Shown: positions 5,744 to 9,057 of the stretch, piece by piece
How the letters are laid out: each line of letters begins with the position of its first letter
Numbering within the stretch: the first letter of the stretch is position 1
Assembly: GCA_026388345.1 (NCBI GenBank)
Contig: JAPLJY010000040.1
Coordinates: 1-9,057, forward strand
Direction of reading: 5' to 3'
DNA from: Deltaproteobacteria bacterium
Lineage (GTDB): Bacteria; Desulfobacterota; Syntrophia; Syntrophales; UBA5619
DNA length: 9,057 bases
Program-made: the position numbers and the translations under genes
Notes under the pieces: model-generated
Database searches by the model: none
The model's input: the letters and a program-made list of their open reading frames with translations, nothing else
What the model was told of the DNA's origin: nothing

Positions 5744-7285
5744 ATGAAAACGATGAACCCAAGCCGGAACGAACAAGGGAAAGGGACGACGCCGGACGGC
5801 ATCCGCCTCCGCTTTGCATCCGCCTGGGAGATTCTCCGCGACACCATCCGCAACTACCGGACGAACGGCGATACCAACCAGGCCGCGGCCATCGCCCTGT
5901 ACGCCATCCTGTCGATCATCCCCCTGTTCATCCTGACGCTGCTGCTGGTCGGCGACCTCTTCAGCGCCGATCCGGAGATCCAGAAAAAGCTGATCGAGGG
6001 AATCCGCCAGTTCATCCCCTCCTTCTCGGGCAACCTGCTCACCCAGTTCGGCCAGATCGAGGGGAAGAAGGAGCTCCTCGGCTGGGCGGGGATCATCAGT
6101 CTGATCTGGTTTTCGGCGATGATCTTCGGCGCCATCGAAACGGCCCTGAACATCATCTTCCGTTCGAAGATCTACCGGAATTACCTCGTCTCGAAGCTTC
6201 TCGCCATCGCGATGATCCCGCTGGGGTGGGCGGTCGGCGTCGTCAGCGTCGGAATCACCTACGCGGCGGCCATCCTATCCCGGCAGCCCCTTCTCGTCCA
6301 GGGCGGTGTCTTCTTCCTGCCGGAGGCCTACGGGATCATTTTCCGTTACCTCCTCCCCTACTTCGTCACCGTACTCTTCTTCACGGTTGTCTACAAGGTG
6401 ATCCCCACGGAAAAGGTCGGCCTGAAGAACGCCTTCATCGGAAGCGCGATCTTCTCCGCCCTGATGGAAATCGCAAAGCAGTTCTTCACCTGGTACGTCG
6501 CCAGCTACACCCGCTATCATGTCATCTTCGGTTCGCTGGAGGCGGTGGTCATTCTCGTCATCTGGGCCTTTTACGTCGCGCTGATCCTGCTGTTCTGCGC
6601 GGAGCTCATCTCTTCATACCAGAGGAGAGACATGATCCTCCTCGAAAATGCCCTCCTGAAACCCCGGGGCGGCCGCATCCATATCGACAAGCGGCTGTTC
6701 CGGAAATTCGGCCACCTCTACGCCCGGGATGAATACATCTTCCGCGAGGGGGATTCAGGCCGGAGCATCTTCTACATTTTGAGCGGCCGGGTCCGGATGG
6801 AAAAGAGCACCGGACAGGCGAAGAAGGTCCTCGCCGAGATGGGACCGGGCGAGTACTTCGGCGAGATGGCGGCGCTGATCCATGCCCCGCGCACCGCCTC
6901 CGCCCGGAGCCTGGAGGAGAGCCACATCGCCGTCGTCAACGGGGACACCCTGCGGAGCCTCCTGAGGGAGAGCGACGAGGTTTCCCTGTTCATGCTCCAG
7001 GAGTTCTCCAATCGGATCCGACATACCAACGAGGCGCTGGAGGGGCTCACCCAGTCCTGGGTCCGGCTGATAGCGACCATCTACTTCCTCAGATCATGGC
7101 CGCTCCCGGAGAAGCGTGATCCGGGCGCGGAGCTGGCGAAGATCACATGCAATGAGATAGAGGAGGTCCGCGAGGTGCTGGCGGAACTGGGCCGGCGCGG
7201 CGTCCTGACCTTTGCGGAGGGCCGCGTGACCGGCTTCAGCAGGGACGAGGCCCTGCGGCTGCTCGACGAGCAGGTGACCGTTTAA
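5744..7285 (+). CDS. YihY/BrkB-type membrane protein fused to a cyclic-nucleotide-binding domain and CRP-like winged helix
   Basis: A 513-residue inner-membrane protein in three parts. Residues about 25-295 are a YihY/virulence factor BrkB domain (once misnamed ribonuclease BN) with six hydrophobic segments near 47-70, 112-137, 150-178, 197-219, 226-248 and 258-290, including YAILSIIPLFIL and the WAFYVALILLFCAEL ending. Residues about 317-432 form a CRP-type nucleotide-binding domain, with a phosphate-binding cassette FGEMAALIHAPRTA (372-385) that keeps the Glu and Arg needed for a cyclic nucleotide. Residues about 462-507 (ELAKITCNEIEEVREVL, then RRGVLTF) resemble the CRP winged helix-turn-helix. 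YihY substrates are not settled. Start: ATG 5744 has little room for a ribosome binding site; ATG 5753 sits nine bases after GAGCGG and is a real alternative. It lies 26 bases after ltaE. Confidence 0.88.
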   Translation: MKTMNPSRNEQGKGTTPDGIRLRFASAWEILRDTIRNYRTNGDTNQAAAIALYAILSIIPLFILTLLLVGDLFSADPEIQKKLIEGIRQFIPSFSGNLLTQFGQIEGKKELLGWAGIISLIWFSAMIFGAIETALNIIFRSKIYRNYLVSKLLAIAMIPLGWAVGVVSVGITYAAAILSRQPLLVQGGVFFLPEAYGIIFRYLLPYFVTVLFFTVVYKVIPTEKVGLKNAFIGSAIFSALMEIAKQFFTWYVASYTRYHVIFGSLEAVVILVIWAFYVALILLFCAELISSYQRRDMILLENALLKPRGGRIHIDKRLFRKFGHLYARDEYIFREGDSGRSIFYILSGRVRMEKSTGQAKKVLAEMGPGEYFGEMAALIHAPRTASARSLEESHIAVVNGDTLRSLLRESDEVSLFMLQEFSNRIRHTNEALEGLTQSWVRLIATIYFLRSWPLPEKRDPGAELAKITCNEIEEVREVLAELGRRGVLTFAEGRVTGFSRDEALRLLDEQVTV

Positions 7286-7287
7286 AA

Positions 7288-7440
7288 GCCTGTTGAAAAA
7301 GGCTTGTTTCTCCAGGCTGTTCAAAAATGTTCAGATGCAAGGCCCCCGAGATCCTGAGCCGTGAGGCGTACTTGCTTGTACGTTGAACGGCGAAGGATGA
7401 GGGAAACGCAGCAGATGGGCGTTTTTCAACAGCCTGTTAA
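7288..7440. repeat. MITE-like palindromic intergenic element
   Basis: The whole stretch folds back on itself. AGGCTGTTCAAAAA (7314-7327) is an inverted copy, with one mismatch, of TTTTTCAACAGCCT (7422-7435). A second end-like copy, CTGTTGAAAAA (7290-7300), is a perfect inverse of 7422-7432. The middle holds a long interrupted palindrome: ATCCT, GCCGT and CGTAC (7351-7371) face GTACG, ACGGC and AGGAT (7378-7398) around a short loop. Non-coding, about 120-150 bases, terminal inverted repeats and a position between two same-strand genes fit a miniature inverted-repeat or REP-like element. I recall similar TTTTTCAACAGCCTG-ended repeats in Desulfobacterota genomes, but only one copy is in this window. 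Confidence 0.65.
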
Positions 7441-7457
7441 AAGGGAAAAGAGAGGAT

Positions 7458-8123
7458 ATGTCCAAAAGGATCGATGCCGTCATCACGTCAAGGCCGTTTC
7501 TCGCCTTTCTCTACCGTTTCATCCGCGCCTACGCCTGGACGTTCCGCCTGGAGGTGGAAAACGAAACCCCCTGGATGGCGTTTCATCGAAACGGCGGCCG
7601 GGTGTTGCTGTGCGCCTGGCACCAGCAGTTTTTCGCTGCCATCCGTCACTTCCAGAACTACCGCGCCCATCGGCCGGGGCTCATGATCTCCCGGAGCAAG
7701 GACGGCGAAATCATCGCCGGGGTGGCCAGCCGAAGCGGCTGGGAGCCCGTGCGCGGCTCCTCTTCCCGCGGAGGCGCGCAGGCCATGAGAGAAATGATTG
7801 AAAAGCTCCAGCAGACGCGGCTGGCCGGCCATATCGTCGACGGCCCCCGGGGACCGGCGGGCGTCATCAAAAACGGTCTGATCCGGATCGCCCATGCCTC
7901 CGACGCGATGATCGTTCCCTTCTACGTCTTTGCGGACCAGGCCTGGTATTTCAAAAGCTGGGACCGTTTCATGTTGCCCAAACCATTCTCCCGGGTCAGG
8001 TTGCGTTTCGACGAGATGATCCGCCTTGCGGCCACCGACGATGAGGCGGAATTTGAAGCGCAGCGCGTGCAGGTGGAAAAGATTATGCTCCAGGGCCTTC
8101 AGGGCGGGCCGATCAAAAATTGA
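7458..8123 (+). CDS. DUF374 lysophospholipid acyltransferase family protein
   Basis: A 221-residue protein of the DUF374 branch of the LPLAT acyltransferases, often found near lipid A genes, probably acting at the inner membrane to transfer a fatty acyl chain. Visible features are an N-terminal hydrophobic/aromatic stretch (FLAFLYRFIRAYAWTF, about 14-29), LLCAWHQQFF with W54-H55-Q56 where the family has its catalytic His, SRSKDGEIIA (78-87), RGSSSRGG (99-106) and DGPRGP (128-133). These are the conserved blocks of the family in the expected order. The classical HX4D of plant and PlsC enzymes is not obvious, as is usual for DUF374. ATG 7458 follows AGAGG with a short two-base gap; no better start lies before the conserved region. 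It sits downstream of the palindromic element, so whether it shares a transcript with the genes upstream is unclear. The acceptor lipid is unknown. Confidence 0.85.
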   Translation: MSKRIDAVITSRPFLAFLYRFIRAYAWTFRLEVENETPWMAFHRNGGRVLLCAWHQQFFAAIRHFQNYRAHRPGLMISRSKDGEIIAGVASRSGWEPVRGSSSRGGAQAMREMIEKLQQTRLAGHIVDGPRGPAGVIKNGLIRIAHASDAMIVPFYVFADQAWYFKSWDRFMLPKPFSRVRLRFDEMIRLAATDDEAEFEAQRVQVEKIMLQGLQGGPIKN

Positions 8124-8154
8124 AGATCTCCGCAGCAAGCTGCGGAGAATCTTC
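8122..8154. repeat. Strong hairpin at the end of the acyltransferase gene
   Basis: GAAGAT and CTCCGCAG (8122-8135) pair with CTGCGGAG and ATCTTC (8140-8154) around a CAAG loop, giving a 14-bp stem with a single bulged A. It overlaps the last two bases of the acyltransferase stop codon. No T tract follows on the plus strand, so it is not a textbook terminator, but it may stabilise 3' ends or terminate the converging transcripts. It may be the first half of a two-hairpin repeat ending at 8213. Confidence 0.6.
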
Positions 8155-8197
8155 GATCCTTAAGAGGAACAAACCATATCGTTTTTGCTCGCTTACC

Positions 8198-8213
8198 CTG
8201 CGGCAAGCCGCGG
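8198..8213. repeat. Second CAAG-loop hairpin of the intergenic element
   Basis: CTGCGG (8198-8203), CAAG, then CCGCGG (8208-8213) form a 6-bp stem with one G-T pair. It has the same loop and a similar arm to the hairpin at 8122-8154. The shared loop and spacing suggest a REP-like two-hairpin unit between the convergent genes. Copy number in the genome cannot be judged from this window. Confidence 0.45.
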
Positions 8214-8258
8214 ATGATGCGCTCGCGGGCGGATTCATTTACCACGGAACGCCCCGGT

Positions 8259-8804
8259 TCAGCAGCGGCAGGATGACGTCCGCTGAAATCGGGGTTTTAG
8301 GCCTCGTTGTATCACGGCCTGCCAGGCATCCAGCTTTTTCCCGTATGGCGTTCCCGCATTGGCCGGGCTCGTTGACGGCAGCCGTTGATACTGCAGCGAA
8401 TGCGGTATGAGCGAAGGTTGTACATGCCTCATAAAACACTGTTCAGCCTTGGCTCCGTTAAAGAATACGTGCGTGATACTTGGATGCCGCAGGAAGAAAG
8501 ACTCAAAATCGTTTGGGATCACCGAGACCTCCTCGATATCGGAATCCAGACTGCTTTTGCGGATGCATGAGTGAAGCACGTCCCATAATGCAATTCCGGA
8601 AGACTTCAGCATTCGCAGCCTGCCTTCGTAGGGAAGACCTGGATGAGCGCCGACAAGCTCACCCATGATCGGCCAGAAAATGTTACGCGGATGGGCATAG
8701 TACTCGCCTGCCGCAAGAGAGGCCTTCCCGGGCATACTCCCCAGGATAAGCGCCATTGCGGTGGTGTCTTCAATGGGTGCGAAACAGCGAGCGCGCGACA
8801 TCAT
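8259..8804 (-). CDS. Hypoxanthine/uracil-DNA glycosylase (UDG superfamily, HDG family)
   Basis: A 181-residue base-excision repair enzyme that removes deaminated bases (hypoxanthine from deoxyinosine, possibly uracil) from DNA. The first motif LILGSMPGKASLAAGEYYAHPRN is interrupted here only for quoting: LILGSMPG at 19-26, then AGEYYAHPRN ending at N41, with FWPIM after it. This is the HDG-type active site, where the Asn after HPR is the key residue and the Asp of classical UDG is absent. FFNGAKAEQCF and LPSTSPANA further on match the second and third motifs of the superfamily. The length is typical. The frame extends to a TTG at 8819, but tandem ATGs at 8804 and 8801 follow a CAGG element and are preferred. 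It is convergent with the acyltransferase gene and stands alone. Confidence 0.85.
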   Translation of the reverse strand: MMSRARCFAPIEDTTAMALILGSMPGKASLAAGEYYAHPRNIFWPIMGELVGAHPGLPYEGRLRMLKSSGIALWDVLHSCIRKSSLDSDIEEVSVIPNDFESFFLRHPSITHVFFNGAKAEQCFMRHVQPSLIPHSLQYQRLPSTSPANAGTPYGKKLDAWQAVIQRGLKPRFQRTSSCRC

Positions 8805-8859
8805 TGCGAGGCCTGACAACGATTATTCCGGATTGGTTGATTCCTTCGACTACGGTTTG

Positions 8860-8888
8860 ATGATACGATATCTTAAACAAAGAAACAA
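8860..8888 (-). promoter_or_regulatory. Candidate sigma-70 promoter for the DNA glycosylase gene
   Basis: On the minus strand TTGTTT (plus-strand 8888-8883) is followed after exactly 17 bases by TATCAT (8865-8860), which matches five of six -10 consensus bases. Transcription would start near 8853, about 50 bases upstream of the glycosylase start. Confidence 0.45.
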
Positions 8889-8917
8889 TGGATTCCTGAA
8901 GAACAACCCGTTTGTCA

Positions 8918-9057
8918 TGTCCCGCCAAAATGAGAATGTCCTAAATCACCAAAGTAGAAATGTCCTAATGTAAGGCTGTAATTTTTCCCTAACGAAGGGG
9001 GGTAATTATGGCCGGGAGGGACATTATCGTCATGAGTATGCGGGAGGTCAGGCGACT
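8918..9057 (+). mobile_element. Left end of a second insertion sequence (ISNCY- or IS481-like)
   Basis: The segment opens with TGTCCCGCC at 8918 and carries two exact copies of AATGTCCTAA at 8935-8944 and 8959-8968, 24 bases apart. A related TGTCC core also occurs in the terminal motif. Repeated TGTCC boxes at an end, followed closely by a ribosome binding site and a transposase-like start, are typical of an IS end with multiple transposase binding sites. I recall this layout from ISNCY-type elements in deltaproteobacteria. The exact first base and the family are inferred, since the other end is outside the window. Confidence 0.55.
9008..9057 (+). CDS. Transposase N-terminus (runs off window)
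   Basis: Sixteen codons are visible, MAGRDIIVMSMREVRR. A strong AAGGGGGG ribosome binding site (8995-9002) lies five bases before ATG 9008; an internal ATG at 9032 or 9038 is also possible. The MSMREVRR opening resembles ISNCY-family transposases, whose helix-turn-helix follows directly. The fragment is too short to fix the family. It sits behind the repeated TGTCC boxes of the IS end. Confidence 0.5.
   Translation, partial: MAGRDIIVMSMREVRR

Noticed and set aside
5022..5819. 265-codon minus-strand frame across ltaE
   Set aside because: No recognisable motif; it lies opposite the catalytic core of a clear threonine aldolase.
6226..6732. 168-codon plus-strand frame inside the YihY fusion gene
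   Set aside because: Arg/Pro/His-rich out-of-frame translation of a transmembrane coding region.
7361..7801. 146-codon frame spanning the palindromic element and the acyltransferase start
   Set aside because: It crosses a non-coding repeat and then reads out of frame through the acyltransferase gene.
8761..8973. 70-codon plus-strand frame before the right-hand IS
   Set aside because: Begins opposite the glycosylase N-terminus and ends inside the IS-end repeats; no ribosome binding site.

Overview
The window looks like a chromosomal segment of a GC-rich Gram-negative bacterium, most likely in the former Deltaproteobacteria (Desulfobacterota, Syntrophales-like). This is an inference. It rests on a lipobox-bearing solute-binding protein, an HD-GYP protein with a short N-terminal domain of a type I associate with that group, a DUF374 acyltransferase, and two palindromic intergenic elements resembling repeats I recall from such genomes. 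No rRNA, tRNA or CRISPR array was seen.

Layout. Positions 1-128 are the end of an insertion sequence (IS3-family-like) whose OrfA runs off the left edge on the minus strand. It interrupts a small minus-strand gene at 128, and the first three bases of the IS supply that gene's stop codon. Positions 234-776 hold no sizeable gene. They contain several palindromes, a strong minus-strand terminator (521-557) overlapped by a 9-codon ORF in an attenuator-like arrangement, and a 15-codon ORF with a perfect Shine-Dalgarno. Next is a minus-strand pair: a family 5 ABC-transporter substrate-binding lipoprotein (1289-2929) followed by a CYTH/triphosphate tunnel protein (777-1241). A divergent intergenic region of about 360 bases separates it from a plus-strand HD-GYP protein (3289-4359).

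A second plus-strand cluster follows: low-specificity L-threonine aldolase (ltaE, 4680-5717), then a six-TM YihY/BrkB-type membrane protein fused to a cyclic-nucleotide-binding domain and a CRP-like winged helix (5744-7285), then a DUF374 lysophospholipid acyltransferase (7458-8123). The last two are separated by a MITE-like palindromic element (about 7288-7440). A two-hairpin element (8122-8213) sits between the acyltransferase and a convergent minus-strand hypoxanthine/uracil-DNA glycosylase (8259-8804). A second, unrelated IS begins at about 8918 and its transposase runs off the right edge.

How the genes relate. There is no single obvious pathway. The binding protein has no permease or ATPase beside it. 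The threonine aldolase and the membrane fusion protein are probably co-transcribed. The HD-GYP protein (cyclic di-GMP turnover) and the nucleotide-binding membrane fusion are both second-messenger proteins, but nothing in the sequence links them. The most unusual items are the membrane/CNB/winged-helix fusion, the attenuator-like mini-ORF with terminator, and the IS-interrupted small gene.
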